This document shows positions 38,801 to 51,117 of a DNA stretch of 64,000 nt, piece after piece. The translations under genes were made by a program, and so were the position numbers. The notes below the pieces were generated by a model, which saw nothing but the letters and a program-made list of their open reading frames with translations, was not told the origin of the DNA and made no database searches. Source of the stretch: Crocodylus rhombifer (taxonomy: Eukaryota > Chordata > Crocodylia > Crocodylidae); assembly GCA_038503035.1 (NCBI GenBank), contig JAVSML010000045.1:994971-1058970 (forward strand). Reading direction: 5' to 3'. How positions within the stretch are numbered: the first letter of the stretch is position 1; each line of letters begins with the position of its first letter.

Positions 38801-39955
38801 CTTGCCATGACATATTGAGATGTTCTGAAACTTCCACTTCTGAGACTTGGTTCTAACCAGTTCATAAAAAGAGATATGAAAGGATTGAAATCAAAAAAAT
38901 ATCTTCCGTAACAGCTCACAGATTGAAGTGTGATAGCATTTGATGTTAATTACTATGCATAATGCATTTTAATACACATCAGTTTACAGCTCTGAAACAT
39001 CAAGTTCTACATTTTCAAAAGTGTCAGTTGTGCTCATTCCTGCGACATGTAAAGTTAAGACTCGTTCATCCCATTTTAATCAATTAGGAGTGCTTATCAT
39101 GTCTGAAAAGCTAGTATAGGTTGGATCCCTAAAATAGAGTGCCGTTTGAAAGCATAAATTTATCCTGTTTGTTTTTAAAATACCTGAGCAGGACCATTGC
39201 TCTTTATTTAAGAATCTCCATATTTCTACCTAATCAAATTAACACTCTATGTAGCCTAACTCTGTGCTAGAGTATTCCTTGCAAATTGTACTGATTTCAA
39301 GGTGTCACTTGAGTGCTACCCAGTAGATCAGTAAAAACAAAGGAGATGTTCCAAAGAGTACATGGTACTTAGGCACCTAACTGTAATTGGTTTTCAATAG
39401 GGATTTGATATCTAACTCCTTGTTTTGCTTGTGAAAATCTCCCATTAAATTGTCATGAGTATCTCATGCTCAATATACTGAAAGATTGCTAAGGGAAGTT
39501 GGAGATGGTGTGCCCACTCTTCTGCCTGAAAATAAGGTGCAGTATGAGGTGCTAGCCATTAGGAAAGGATCTATGGAGATGAGATGAATGAAGACTTCCT
39601 GGATGCGATAAAAGAGTTGACAAAAAGAGCTGGATGTGTAATGATAAAGAAGAGCAGCACTAAAAAAAATATAATGATAAAATGTAAAGGCCATGAAATG
39701 GGGTGACCTGATTTGGCAACTGCAAGTGGGTAGAAAGGTTAGAGACAAGCTCACCAACAAATTTCCTGATGGAAGAATGTTACTTAGTTGGGTAATAACT
39801 GGATTTGGTGCCAGAGGATATGGCCTAGCACCTGTTTTGCCTCCGAGTCTCTGATGTCCATCAAAATAGCATTCTGGTTTTTTGCTTCCTCCTTTTGCTT
39901 CTGTATTGATTTTTTTCTTGGCTCACTTAGCATGTTTCTTTATAATACCAGTCAG

Positions 39956-39961
39956 AATAAA
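39956..39961 (+). terminator. TRPS1: Candidate poly(A) signal AATAAA (proximal)
   Basis: First canonical hexamer after the TRPS1 stop. A T-rich stretch about 50 bases downstream (near 40012-40024) could act as downstream element. It would give a 3' UTR of about 4.3 kb. Confidence 0.35.
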
Positions 39962-40392
39962 AGCCAAAGAGAATAGAAGTTTAGTTCTATAGAACCAGAA
40001 AAGGTGAATATGTTTTTCTTTGTTCCAGTAGAGATAGTTACTTTTGGCAGGTGTCAGCAATGAACTTGTCAACCTACTCACTATATAGATAAAAAATTGG
40101 AAGTCACACCATTCCCATAATTTCCATATGCAGAAATTTGACTATGTGGAATAACTGAATATGTACAGGTGAGTAGTGGGCCAAGTGGAATAATTTGTAT
40201 AGATTGTTACCATCAGAGAATGGGATTTTCCTCCTTCTTGTAGATATTGATTAGATTCATAAGCTCTCAAAAATTGACAGTTGCTGAGGTGCTACATAAT
40301 ATCCATATACCTTATATAAGTGGTTATATGATTTATCTCTTATTAGGAGGCTAAAAAAATAGAATTCCTCCCAAAAACTGTGTTTACCATGA

Positions 40393-40398
40393 AATAAA
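40393..40398 (+). terminator. TRPS1: Candidate poly(A) signal AATAAA (middle)
   Basis: Second canonical hexamer. The following 50 bases are not notably GT-rich, so it is the weakest of the three candidates. Confidence 0.25.
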
Positions 40399-40702
40399 TG
40401 CATTGGGTAAGTTAAGCTAAAATGCTTAGAATAGACATTGCAGCAGCTGCCACATATTGTATAATATTCAAGTTTTCATATTGTTTCCCCATCACTGTAG
40501 TCTCTGAGCCCCTGTCCAGGAAGAGGATGGGGGAAAGGAAACATCTCAAAATGTCATTGTAAATTTAACTTACAGCAAAATTCACCAGCAGAGAAAAGGA
40601 ATGATTTCATATTGCTAAACAAACACTCTCTAAGCATATAGCGCTGATTTGGCTCTTATTGTTTTGTCCTTACAACACATGATGTGTTTTTTGTTTCATT
40701 TT

Positions 40703-40728
40703 GTTTTGGTTTGGTTTGGTTTGGTTTT
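40703..40728. repeat. (GGTTT)n pentanucleotide repeat near the 3' UTR end
   Basis: Four consecutive GGTTT units preceded by TTTTGTTTT, about 100 bases before the distal AATAAA. Confidence 0.9.
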
Positions 40729-40829
40729 CATAGTGCATGTTCATTTCTACTCACAAACATGTTCTTGGTGTATTTCTTATGCAAACAATCTTCAGGCAGC
40801 AAAGATGTCTGTTGCATCTAAACTTGAAT

Positions 40830-40835
40830 AATAAA
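40830..40835 (+). terminator. TRPS1: Candidate poly(A) signal AATAAA (distal, favoured)
   Basis: Canonical hexamer followed about 25 bases later by a GT-rich stretch (40858-40879), the best match of the three to a cleavage site with downstream element. Repeats resume soon after (a transposon from 41926), consistent with the end of the constrained transcript. Confidence 0.5.
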
Positions 40836-40855
40836 GTTTTACCACCAGTTATAAA

Positions 40856-41925
40856 TAAGGTTTGTGTCATTGTTTATGGGGCAAATGTAATATCAGTACA
40901 GCACAGAGATGCTGGAAGAGAAAGAGTCAAGACCTGGCCTGAATCGAGTCAATGTTTTATCTATGACCACCTCTTTCTGAAGGCCAACAGTTTGAAAGGC
41001 AGAGGTACCACTGGCTGAACAATAATATTGAACCCTCAAATTATGTTAGACCAAATTCCAAGTTAAGGACTCTGTGCTCTAAACCTTGTTAAAGTCTATG
41101 GAAAGACTTCCAGTGGAAAACAACTTGAGTGGGCTTTAGATCAAACTATGAGCCTGGCATTATATTTCTAATATTGGTTTAAGTACTTACTCTGCACAAA
41201 GAAGGGACAAGAACTAGCAAAGAGGAAATAGCCTGGTGAAGGGCTGATATTGGAATTTGACCAGGAAAGCAGACTTCGCACGTAAGTTTACTTTGCATAA
41301 AGTCTAATGTGATCTTTAAATAATTTCATGTAGTCAGGATCTTGGTTTTGCATCTTGTCCATAAATCAGCATTTTCCACAGAACAATGTCTCTGTGATCA
41401 TACAGATCATAGATTAAATAGTGACTTGTAAAAGAAGAATGCCACCTACAAAGTCACCAGCACCACTTCCTGCTATAGTCTTGGAGGTTTCCTCAAAGAT
41501 CTTTCACCTAAATACTGACTAAGTCAACTTTCATTAGTGTTTATGCTCTGATGAGATCATAGACCATGGTGGTATGACTCCCAACCATTTTTCTACTATG
41601 CTGTAATTTTATTTCGTCACAGGTTTGTCTCATCTCCATGGCTGAAAGTTATTACTTCTGATGTTTTTCTTTTTGGGGGTCCTTCTGTAACAAGTCATTT
41701 AGCAAAACTTGTAGATTTGTTGAAGTCTGAAAGGGCCTTCTGCTTTGGCCTCAAACTTGTAACTTCTGGGTTGCCAACCATGCACTGTAGCATCCACACC
41801 TCCACAACTCCTGTTACTTTTCATGCAGAGTATTGCTTTAAAGTGGCATGAAATGGTGAAATCAGCATGCAAAAGTAGAGCACAAAAATTCTAGAACTCA
41901 ATTCTTATCTCATTATGCCAGTAAT
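40856..41925. other. Non-coding stretch after the TRPS1 transcript
   Basis: Ordinary AT-rich sequence without a recognised repeat or gene. It may include poly(A) site downstream sequence at its left edge. Confidence 0.5.
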
Positions 41926-42752
41926 TAGGCCTGTGTGCATAGAAAAGTACTCGGTTCAGATTCAGCCAATTTGGAGGACAGCAATTCAATTGGGAGTTTC
42001 AGATCATTGTTCTAAACTGATTCAGCTAAATCGGCTTCGGAAGATTTGGCACCGATTTGGAAAGATTTGGTGATTCGGACTGGCCGGGAAGAAGCGGGCA
42101 CAGATGAGTGGCTGCAGGTTCTCCTGTAGCTCCTCGGGCTGTGCCTGCCTTTCCCTGGGTGGAGGAAGCTGTGGGAGAAGCCCCCCCATAGCTGCTTTGG
42201 CCAGTCCCAGGCCCAGCCTAGTCCCAGCACTGGGGAGCAGGGGCTTTGCCCTGTCACCGCTTGCCAGCTGGCATGGGGAGTGTGAGATGTGGGCGCAGCA
42301 GTTCTGGGAGCAGAGGCTATGCCCTGCTGCCACTTGCCCCCTTCTGCCTGAAGCAAGCCAAACCTGCATCCTGCCCCCCAACCCTGACTGGGCAAGCAGC
42401 AGCAGGGCAGAGCCCCTGCCCCCAGTGCTATTGTGCCTTCATCCTGCACCCCCACCCCCCTTCCTGGGTAACCCCACCCCACCCTAGCTGGGCAGCTTGT
42501 CCCAGCCCCAATCCCTCCCTCCCCAATGCTGCTTTGCTCCCCACTTCTCCAAGCCCAACAGACTTACCACTGGAGGCAGCTGTGGGTAATCTCCAGAGCA
42601 GCCAAATCTTTTCTGAAGCTTTTCCTAAACAATGAAATGCTTCAAATCGATTCAGAGCTTTTAATTGGTCTCCTAATTTGATTTGGATTTGGAGATTCAG
42701 TCCCAGAATTGGGCCAAATCTCCTCCGAATCAAATCAGCTACCGAAGCCCTA
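41926..42752. mobile_element. Terminal-inverted-repeat element with GC-rich core (long form)
   Basis: The left end is TAGGCCTGTGTGCATAGAAA; the right end, inverted, is TAGGGCTTCGGTAGCTGATT. About 120 bp at each end is rich in GATTCAGCC, AATTTGG and GATTTGG motifs, shared with the short form at 54351-54552. Flanking octamers ccagtaat and ctaataat agree at 6 of 8, suggesting a hAT-type duplication. The core (about 42085-42590) is GC-rich; its open frames (up to 156 codons, on both strands) are low-complexity and not recognisable proteins. Confidence 0.68.
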
Positions 42753-43015
42753 CTAATAATGCATTCACTTTCTCCTGGTTTACAATTTGAAGGATTTCAT
42801 GCTCAGGATTTGGGTGTTCTGAATGTTTCTCTTTTATTTCCTACAGTTGTTGTAGCTAAAATAATTGCTTTTACAGAAAAAAACCCCAAACTCAACAACC
42901 TTGAGGATATTGACCTCTTCATAGCCTTATATATTGGGGGGGGAAGGGAAATAATTATTACATGTGTATAGTTAAGGCAAGAGTATTGTTATAATACATA
43001 CATACATATGTATGT

Positions 43016-43021
<6 letters not shown>

Positions 43022-43049
<28 letters not shown>
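43022..43049. repeat. (TA)n microsatellite
   Basis: About fourteen TA units, preceded by CATA/TGTA repeats. Confidence 0.95.
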
Positions 43050-43052
<3 letters not shown>

Positions 43053-43153
43053 ACACGAATCCCAGTAAAATCCTCTCTTTACCTGAAGTAAATGGAAATG
43101 TTAATATCACTATTATCTATCTGATACATGTATAGGTCGTGACTTACCACTTT

Positions 43154-43455
43154 GGGTACCTGTACGCATGACAGACCTCTGCTCTGACACATGCTAATTA
43201 GCACGCATCAGAGCAGACTCAATTAAGCACGCGTCAGCATCCTCCAGCTGCGAGTCTGTTGCTATTAGCGTACGAATGAGCTTTAGTTAAAGTGCCCCCA
43301 CTGCCATTTTGAAGTGTGGGATGCTGAATACATGAAACACTGCAGGCATTTTAATGAAAGCGGCTTCTGAGAACTGCTCTAATTAAAGTGCCCCCTGGTG
43401 GGGGGAGCCATGGAAGAACCAGTTCCCTGATCCTTGTGTACGTATAAAGACGCCC
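43154..43455. mobile_element. 302-bp terminal-inverted-repeat element
   Basis: Left terminus GGGTACCTGTACGCATG; right terminus, inverted, GGGCGTCTTTATACGTACA. Nearly all differences are transitions, as expected from CpG decay. An internal palindrome, CTGCTCTGAC around TGCTAATTAGCA, lies near 43181-43216. No coding capacity; no clear target duplication. Confidence 0.6.
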
Positions 43456-43602
43456 TTTGTTCACTTCTGTTTACTTTCTCCCCTTGTACCTAAAATCTTT
43501 TCTGCATTCCATTCTGAACCCTGAATACTAATACTCTGTTACAGGATCTGGACACCTCTTAGATTATAATGCAAGCCAAACTTCTGGCCCCTATTTGAAG
43601 TA

Positions 43603-43760
43603 GAATCAGTGTTTATTCTTATTTATTATTTGTAATACTCTAGCATCTACAAAGCTCAGTCACAGACTAAAACCTCATTATGTTAGGTGCTGTACAGATA
43701 CAAAACAAAAAACACAGTGCATAGGCTGGCACTTAGTCCAACCTTGCAGTGATGGGTAGA
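43603..43760 (+). mobile_element. Ancient interspersed repeat fragment
   Basis: TTATTATTTGTAATACTCTA, GCATCTACAAAGC and GTTAGGTGCTGTACAGATAC follow a repeat common in turtle and crocodilian genomes (TATTGTAGCACCTA with GTGCTAGGCGCTGTACAAAC, as I recall it). The formal family name is not certain to me. Confidence 0.45.
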
Positions 43761-43837
43761 TCACAAAGCTGCAAGGCAAATTAGGGTTTGAGATGGAAAA
43801 GAATATTTACACAGCAAGATAAAGTGAAAGACTAAGT

Positions 43838-44330
43838 GGGCCTGTCTACATGAGATGTTTACTGTGGAGTTGCCTAATAAGCTTCACTGTAAACATTTTG
43901 GTGTTTACACGTGTGCCCATATTAAGCTGGAGTAAACTAATTAATTCTCCATCAGGGTAATACTTGTGGACCTAAGTACTATCCTGCTGGGGAGTTTTTT
44001 AGTTTTTCAGTAGCACATGTGTTGATGCTGCTCCAGCTGGCTAGCACATGAGGGCCCTTTAAGTGCGGAAACTGCCTGCCAGCTGGCCCCATGCTGAAGC
44101 ACACTTATGCCTCAACATCCCCTCCACAGCATGTTGAGCTGGAGGGAGCAGCCCCAGGTTGGCAGGCTGACTACCCGGACGTCTTGCCAGCCAGGTCTAC
44201 TCTGATCTAGCTCAACGTGCTGCAGTCCTGGGCACATGTTCAAATGGTGCTCCTGAGAGCAATAAACTCTGGAGCAATAAGGAAGTTCCAGACTTTATTG
44301 CTTCACATTAATTGTATGCGTAGCTGCACC
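43838..44330. mobile_element. Terminal-inverted-repeat element, GGGTGCATCTACAC family
   Basis: Starts GGGCCTGTCTACATGAGATG and ends in the inverse of GGTGCAGCTACGC. The interior repeats the family plan: AAGTACTATCCTGCTGGGGA, a GC-rich middle with CTGGCTAGCACATGAGGG and TGCTGAAGCACAC, then GCAATAAACTCTGGA and its inverse before the right end. It is closest to the 4587 copy. No transposase. Confidence 0.6.
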
Positions 44331-44445
44331 TACTAGAATGTAGCCTATTAAAAGATCAGGGAAGACTACTACAAAAATGGAGACTTCTCAAATTCTGGTC
44401 TCCAAGTGGAAGATGGGCAGAATTTCTACCAACTTTTATTACTAT

Positions 44446-44460
44446 TAGTAGTAGTAGTAT
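44446..44460. repeat. Short (TAG)n tract
   Basis: Repeated TAG/TAT triplets just right of the preceding element. Confidence 0.6.
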
Positions 44461-46000
44461 TTGAAGAAAATCAGGTTTTCCCCTGAATTCTATAACATTT
44501 TCACAGACAGTGAGGTGAAATACAAAATCAAAGAATCAGTAGACTATCAGTGAAAGTCTCCTATTCACCTCTTACCACTGACAGTTTAGCGATGATGAGC
44601 AATTTTGATGGGCAATAGGGACTATCAAAACCTGATGGAAGTGGTGTTTGTACTGACACCAGCTTCTCCGTTTCCCTGAAGTACTTGCAGAACAACAGTT
44701 TTAGTGGTCCCCGTTGTAAATGAAAGTGTCTCATGCACATCTGAAAGAATAGAAGTGTCTTTCACACTTTGTGGTTACAATGTCAGTGAAAGTGTCTGAT
44801 TCACTTCCAAATGCTATTACAGAATTGACATCTTAATGGTGAGATTGATATTGTGTCAGTTCTGTCACATGCATTCATATACATTATAACAGCTCCATCA
44901 AGGCTGATCCAATGTCAGTGGAAATAGCCCAGATATGAAACATGACTTAACAAATAGGACAGAAACAAATTAATAAAAACAAAAACTGTTTTATGACAAT
45001 ATATAAATGCTGTGACTTACGACTGCCAAAGAAGGCTAAGGTTAATACTTTATTTTGCCAAGGCAACGAAACTACAGTTGTCTTATTTCAGAGCAGTGTC
45101 ATCCTAAATGATTTGCAGTACTAAAAGAGAAGTAGCAAAGTAACATAAAATATTTCTGTTTCTGCAATTTAATATAACAGAAAGTAAATTAATAAAGATA
45201 AATATTAAAATGACACCACTGCTTCCTAAATTATGGTGTCAGAATGAGGGACTAGAGAATCTCCTTCAAATTATATTTTCTGGGAGAAAGATTTTGTGTA
45301 AATAAAAATCATAAGGTCTTCCTTTGAAACTTTTATGGAAAATTACCATAATTCACAAGTTATATGCAAATCAAAAGTTTCATAAATATTTACTAAGAAG
45401 GCAATACAGATTGAGCCTTGATTTTTTTCATTTTTATAACTATGAATGTGGTTGGAATATTTTAGTGATGCTTTCTTTCTTTTTTATTTTTTTTTTTACA
45501 ATACCGTTACTGATATTTCTCCATCTAAATGGGTCTGATAGTACAGGTAATAACCCTTAGCACAGGAGAGCACAAGGGATGGGAAACTCACAAAATTGTA
45601 AAGTCACTTCCTTTGCAAGTTAAAGGTTCATTAAGTATTTGCTTGTGCCAGGCTTACGTTGAGCATGAAATTGTTGTGGAAATAAAATCACTCTTTTCAA
45701 CTAAGAGTGGCTGGTGACGTTCTTGTTTGGAGACCCTGATATTTTGAAAAATGTGTAATGATAAGAAAGGGCTAAAATGGAAATTAAAAATGCGGAAGAG
45801 TAGGGGCAATAGTAACAGTATAAATAGCCATCAAATTGAGTGTCTTATATGAGGAGACCAAGGCACTGCATCCATTTTAAGTAATATGGCAATTCACAGC
45901 AGTAGGTCTCTGGTCATCTTGTAGAGGGCAAAAATAACCTTTACAGCTAAGATTACATAAGCATAAATGATTAGATCTGGTCTACTGATGCAATTAATTT
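44461..46000. other. Non-coding stretch, nothing recognised
   Basis: AT-rich sequence. The words GTCAGTGAAAGTGTC and close variants recur around 44700-44930, suggesting an old degenerate duplication, but no unit can be defined. Confidence 0.4.
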
Positions 46001-47382
46001 AACCAGCATGGATCCACATAACCAGCATGGATTTATAGGAGCTAAATCCTTCCTGACAAACCTTTTTTCTTTTTATGACCAGGTCACAAACTGCTTAGAT
46101 GCAGGAACTGAGGTGGATGTCATATACTTGGATTTTTAAAAAGCCGTTGATACATCCCATTCTCAAAAAAAAAGTAAGTGGCTGTGACTAAATGATTACA
46201 TGGTCAAGTGGGTGGCAAATTGGCTAATGGGACACACCCAGAGAGTGATGGTGGATGAGTTGCTATCGACCTGGAAAGATGTGGGCAGTGGTGTCCCCCA
46301 AGGCTCGGTCCTTGGGTCAGTGACGTTCAATATCTTCATCAGTGATTTGAATGAGAGCATGATAAGCACACTCTCCAAATTCACAGATGACACCAAATTA
46401 TGTGGCAATGTAGACACGCTGGAGGGCAAGGAACAGATTCAGGTGGATTTGGACAGGTTTGAAAAGTGGGCAGAACAAAACAGGATGCAGTTTAACAAAG
46501 ATAAGTGGAAAGTATTGCACCTAGGGAGAAGGAATCACCAAAACACATACAGATTAGGGGATGACTTTCCAAGCAGCTCAGCAGCAGAAAGGGATCTCAG
46601 AGTTATAGATTCATCAAGTTTAGGGTCAGAAAGGACCTCAGTAAGTCATCAAGTCTGACCCCCTGCCCTGGGCAGGAAAGAGTGCTGGGGTCAGATGACC
46701 CCAGCTAGCTGCTCATAGTTGACTCCAAAATGAACATGAATCATCAATGTGACAAAGTGATCAATAGAGCTAGCCACACTCTATCATGCATAAACAAGTG
46801 CATGAGGAACAGGTCGAGGGAGATGATACTTCCCGTCTATGGAGCACTGGTGAGACCACAGCTTGAGCACTGTATTCGGTGTTGGGCACCACTCTTCAAG
46901 AGGGATGTGGATAACCTTGAGAGGGTCCAGAGGAGGGCCACTTGTGTGGTTAGGGGCATGCAGCATAGGTTCTCTGAAGAGAGGTTGTGGGACCTGGATC
47001 TCTTTAGCCTCCATGAGAGAAGGCTAAGAGAGCATCTGGTGGCAATTTACAAATTTTTAAGGGGAGACAGCAAGGAATAGGAGATACTTTGTTTACCAAG
47101 GCGCCCCTTGGAGTAACTAGAAACAATGGCCACAAACTGACAGCACAGATTTAGACTTGACATTAGAAAGAACTTCTTTATGGTAAGGGTTACCAGAATC
47201 TGGAATGGACTTCCAAGTATGCTGTTGCTCTTTCCTACCTTGGAGATCTTTAAGAGGAGACCGGACAAAGACCTGGCTGCGGTCATCTGACCCCAGTACT
47301 CTTTTCTGCCCAGAGCAGTGGATAGGACTCAATGATCTACTGAGATTCCTTCTAACCCTGAAATTTATGAAATCTATGAAAT
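46001..47382 (+). mobile_element. CR1 LINE, 5'-truncated and decayed, plus strand
   Basis: It begins in the RT region (AACCAGCATGGAT, also duplicated just upstream) and ends with the CR1 tail: GGACTCAATGATCTACTGAG and repeated TATGAAATC at about 47365-47380. RT motif A is broken by a TAA near 46136. The frame 46200-46658 keeps GVPQGSVLG, and 46730-47080 keeps RPQLEH and FKRDVD. Between them lies a 110 bp inserted piece. Further frameshifts follow 47080. Not functional. Confidence 0.92.
46609..46718 (-). mobile_element. Antisense CR1 3' tail inserted inside another CR1
   Basis: Read in reverse this is a CR1 3' end: GCAGGGGGTCAGACTTGATG on the minus strand and, on the plus strand, GGCAGGAAAGAGTGCTGGGG as at 6201-6220. 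Removing 46609-46718 rejoins the host reading frame (VIVDSKMNM), and ATAG occurs at both junctions (46605-46608, 46715-46718). It is therefore a short insertion in opposite orientation. Confidence 0.85.
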
Positions 47383-49068
47383 TGATTATCATGCTAACCA
47401 AAATTGTTTAATTATTTCCTTGGTGTCCCCTCTCTGGTTATCTGCATTGTCGCTTGTCTTCTATTTACATTATAAACACTACTATAAAACACTTGTTTTG
47501 GTGTGGTGGGAGGGAAGGATAAACATGGAAAATTTAAAAAGAAAATTTACATTTTTCCCATCATGCAGTAAAAGCCTTGGACTTCCCCTAAGCTGCCCTT
47601 CCCAGTAGTTCTACAACTGAAATGGCTGGAAATGTTTAAATGTGGTATAAAAATTATTTTCACAGAGGACAAGTGACTCAAAGTGTTTTGGTGAATACTA
47701 GTTTTGATTTGATTGTGTCATGACTCACAGAAAATTATCTATGTACAAACAATACATTTACACATATTCCTGCTAAATTGCAAAACAAGGCAGTGCTGAA
47801 TCTCAGGCACAAGTGGTGCATGACATAGTGGTAGCTGCTGGGTTGTCACTGGCAGAGGCATAGCTGACTGTTGCAGCAGCGGCAGCTATTTTTGTGTCTT
47901 GCCCCCAAGTCAGCACCTGGGGCTGATCCCCCAGTAGTCCCCCATACCCTTTAGGAATGCTATTGCTATACTGTATAAGGATGGTGGTTATACAAATAGA
48001 AAAGCTTACTTAGCTACTGGGTAAAAAGTATAGGCCCAATAATGGCAAATCACTGAATTTTTGTCCATTGCATTGATGCTTTATAATAGTCCTTGATTTC
48101 ATAATCATATGCTATTTTGCAAAAGAGCAAACATATAATTTTTCTATGACCTTAGTTACACGTGTGTAGCATCTTATCTTACTGCAGCCTTTGTTTCTGC
48201 TAAATGAACTGAATCCATAAAAATAATTTATGTGGAAAATACTGCAGAGTACATATAGTGAAGATTTACTGGGAAATGTATTGGTCACCAAAGCTTGCAG
48301 CTGTGATGATGACTATTCATTTCCTGAAGGAAAGCTGGTTGAAAAGAAATTGAATAATACAGGGCTACTTCCTGAATTCTTGATATGCATATCTTAGAAA
48401 GAGGTGAAAAGTCTAAGATGGCAAGGAAACTCTTAATGTATCTTTGTTATGGCAGTGAAAATAGCCAAGTTATACAAGTGAAAAGTTATACAAGTTGCTA
48501 CACCTGTTAGTCTAAGACTGCAAAAAATATTCTTGAGATAACATTGTAGTGTATAATTATGTAAGACAAATAAGGAGCAAAATATTAAGCAATTATATCA
48601 TTGCAGTTAACTGTCATTAGGCTTGTAAGAGTATTTCATGAACATTAGGACCTCAACCAAAGCTCCCTTGCTTTCAGTGGACACTGAATTAAGCCCTAAC
48701 CAGTAGCTTGACTAACAAGAGATGGGAGAGGCACAAAAATAGCAGCTGCTACACTGCTGGCCTTGCCAGGGTGCAGAACTGCCCAGTTTTCCTTTTAACC
48801 CTAAGTTATCAGAATGCTTTGTGCACCTCTTGGGAGAGGTAATGGCTCTTTCACAGAGTGAAGGTGGTGTTTTACAGAACTCTAGAAAAAAGATGCATTG
48901 GAGCCTCATCCAAAAGCACTGTGATTGGCTCTTTTAAGAAAGTAATGATGCAACAGTTACTCTGGGAGAATTCTAGGATTCCTTTTCCCATCCCTCACAT
49001 ATGCTTGAAATGTTGTGATTTACTGTTAGGATTTCTTTTCTATTTGATACAGTTGTATACATCTCTTA
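47383..49068. other. Non-coding stretch, nothing recognised
   Basis: Mixed sequence with a slightly GC-rich island at 47800-47950 that looks like an old repeat without recognisable ends. No supportable gene. Confidence 0.4.
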
Positions 49069-49661
49069 GGGCCTGTCTACACACACAGTTAAGGCGACTG
49101 AATAAACTGTGGTGCAAACTGAGCTAGAGAGGAGCAGTTTAGGCCAGGACTGCTCCTGCCATGCTCTGCCCCTCCTGCAGCAGCCAGGGTGAGCTCTAGA
49201 CTGTGGTCACAGCAACTGTCCAGGTGGTAGCCCCAGGCTGGCAGCAGGCTTGGGGGTCAAGCTAGGGCTCCGGCTGGTGGTAGCAGTGTGACCAAGGGTC
49301 TGGGGGCCAGCCCTGGGCTAGCAAGGGGTACCAGAGGCCAGGCCCAGGCAGCAGGTGGCTGTGTTGGGCAGTGGAGGAGCTGGCTGGACCACAAGGCTCC
49401 TACAGCTGCCAAGCCATATGGCTAGGAAGCAGGTAGGAGCATGGCCTCCTGCTGGTTGGGCTGGCTGGGCACAATTTACTCCCAAGTTAGCATCTACCAG
49501 AGCACTGCTGTGCAATAAACAACTATGCAGTAGGAGTACTGTTTACAAGTACTATCCTGCTGCAGATTTTATTAGTTTACTGTGGCCTAATAGGGCTGCA
49601 CCCATAGATGCTGATGTTTTACTGCAGATCTAATTAGTCTACTCCACAGTTTAGATGCGCC
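49069..49661. mobile_element. Terminal-inverted-repeat element, GGGTGCATCTACAC family, with GC-rich core
   Basis: Left end GGGCCTGTCTACACACACAG; right end, inverted, GGCGCATCTAAACTGTGG. Sub-terminal AAGTACTATCCTGCTGCAGA and GTAAACTAAT-type motifs match the 43838 copy. The GC-rich core at 49140-49480 differs in sequence from the cores of the other copies. No transposase frame. Confidence 0.6.
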
Positions 49662-50214
49662 TTAGTGATTTAATCTGTGCTTTGCTTCACTGACTGCCTT
49701 AGGGTTGTCTATACATAGAATAGCTTAGGGATAGCAGTTTGTTGCTGCAAACACTTTGACACCCCAAGTGGGATGCCTAGGCAGGCATTGCAACGTTCTG
49801 CTTAGATCAAAGTCACAGTGCTCTTCAACAAAATGCTTTTCTCTCTGCCCCCCCACCCCGCTTGCTACTATAATTAGCACTGATTTAGTAAGACAAGATT
49901 TTGTGATTGCTCATTAGGCACCTTAGTTTTGAGGAGAATAGAAATTACTAGGCTGTTAATGTGTCAAAAAGATAAGTGAAAATTGTGCAAAGCGAATATC
50001 TGGGGTGAAAGACAGCAGGTGCTTTTCCCCATCTGGCTGAAAGGGTAGTTCAGACACAGTAGGGAGTCAAAACTCACCCTGATCCTGGGGCTTAGCTTCG
50101 TTAACAAAGACATTAACAATAAGATAGCATAAGATTCAGCTCAAACCAACCTCCAAAAACTTTTTTTCCTCTGTCAGATCCGTAATTCCCAACTGCTCAG
50201 TCTACAGCTCAAAT

Positions 50215-50460
50215 CAGTGGTTTTCAACCTTTTTGGACTTGAGGCACCCTCATAGGACTGGAGGAACCCTTCAGATTGTGAATTTTGAAGCCAAAATTCA
50301 GAAATTAATTTCTATATTATAGTGCTTATCTCTGCAGAGGGGCTGAGCAATGGAGACTGGGGAATCAGCCAAGCAGAGATCGGCCTGAGTCTGCACTTAT
50401 CTCTTTATCTTTTCACACCTTCTGTCACCTTTCAAAGGACCTGGTGGCACCTGAAGGCGC
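50215..50460. mobile_element. hAT-like element, left end
   Basis: CAGTGGTTTTCAACCTTTTT is a hAT-type terminus related to that at 3036, followed by GAGGCACCCTCATAGGACT. No right terminus was found, so the extent is approximate. Confidence 0.5.
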
Positions 50461-51117
50461 CACAACAGCCTGGTGCAGAACTATTGGCCTAGATTCTCTT
50501 TTTAGAGTGCCGTTGTCTGGGGTTACAAATGGAAGAGTTTCAGATGAACTGTTTCTTTACCTAAAAGTACAGTTTAATTCTGATCAAATGACTAGTGAAT
50601 TCAGGTCCAAGGCAGAAAAACATTTCAGTCAGGAAAGCTGACATAACTGTTTGTACATGAAACATTTCAGTGTATCATGAAATGGCATTTCAGGACCAAG
50701 TTAAATAAAAACAAAAGTTTGAAGAAACCTTTCCAGTCACTTCTCCTCAATGGAGCTGATTTCCATACCACACTTAAGTGTTGTGCTTCCTGGGATTTCA
50801 GTTGTAGAATCACTGGGAAAAACTATCACAAAGCCTTATTTCAAAAACAAAACAAGGACACCCTCTTCCTCCAATCTTTTTTTTTAACTTTATAGATTAG
50901 CCGCCATTCTAATGATGAGCCACTTGTCTCAATTGGGGAACAGAACTCGAAGCCAATGATAGCCAGAGTAGGGTTGTGCATTAGGGCCATACTACATGTT
51001 CAAATTAAAGGTAGATAGAAACCATCTATTACTATTACCCATTTTCAAGCACTAACTTTGTAGCTGCTTGGCTCTTTTTAAAGCTGCATCATCATTTTTA
51101 TTGTGAGATAAAAATGT

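Larger units (their letters stand above)
35705..40855 (+). other. TRPS1: TRPS1 3' untranslated region (probable extent)
   Basis: After the stop codon about 5 kb is AT-rich, has no long open frame and, unlike its surroundings, has no recognisable interspersed repeat. That is what a long conserved 3' UTR looks like. I see no AATAAA between 35705 and 39955; the first three are at 39956, 40393 and 40830. Simple repeats lie at 35831-35862 (TTCC) and 40703-40728 (GGTTT). The extent agrees with my memory that human TRPS1 mRNA is about 10 kb. The exact end is inferred. Confidence 0.7.

Noticed and set aside
42012..42733. Frames of 97-156 codons on both strands
   Set aside because: Within the GC-rich core of the 41926-42752 element; low-complexity, no domain, not maintained on one strand.
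49699..49760. Possible further transposon end (GGGTTGTCTATACATAGAAT)
   Set aside because: Resembles the GGGTGCATCTACAC family but has no matching inverted end downstream.
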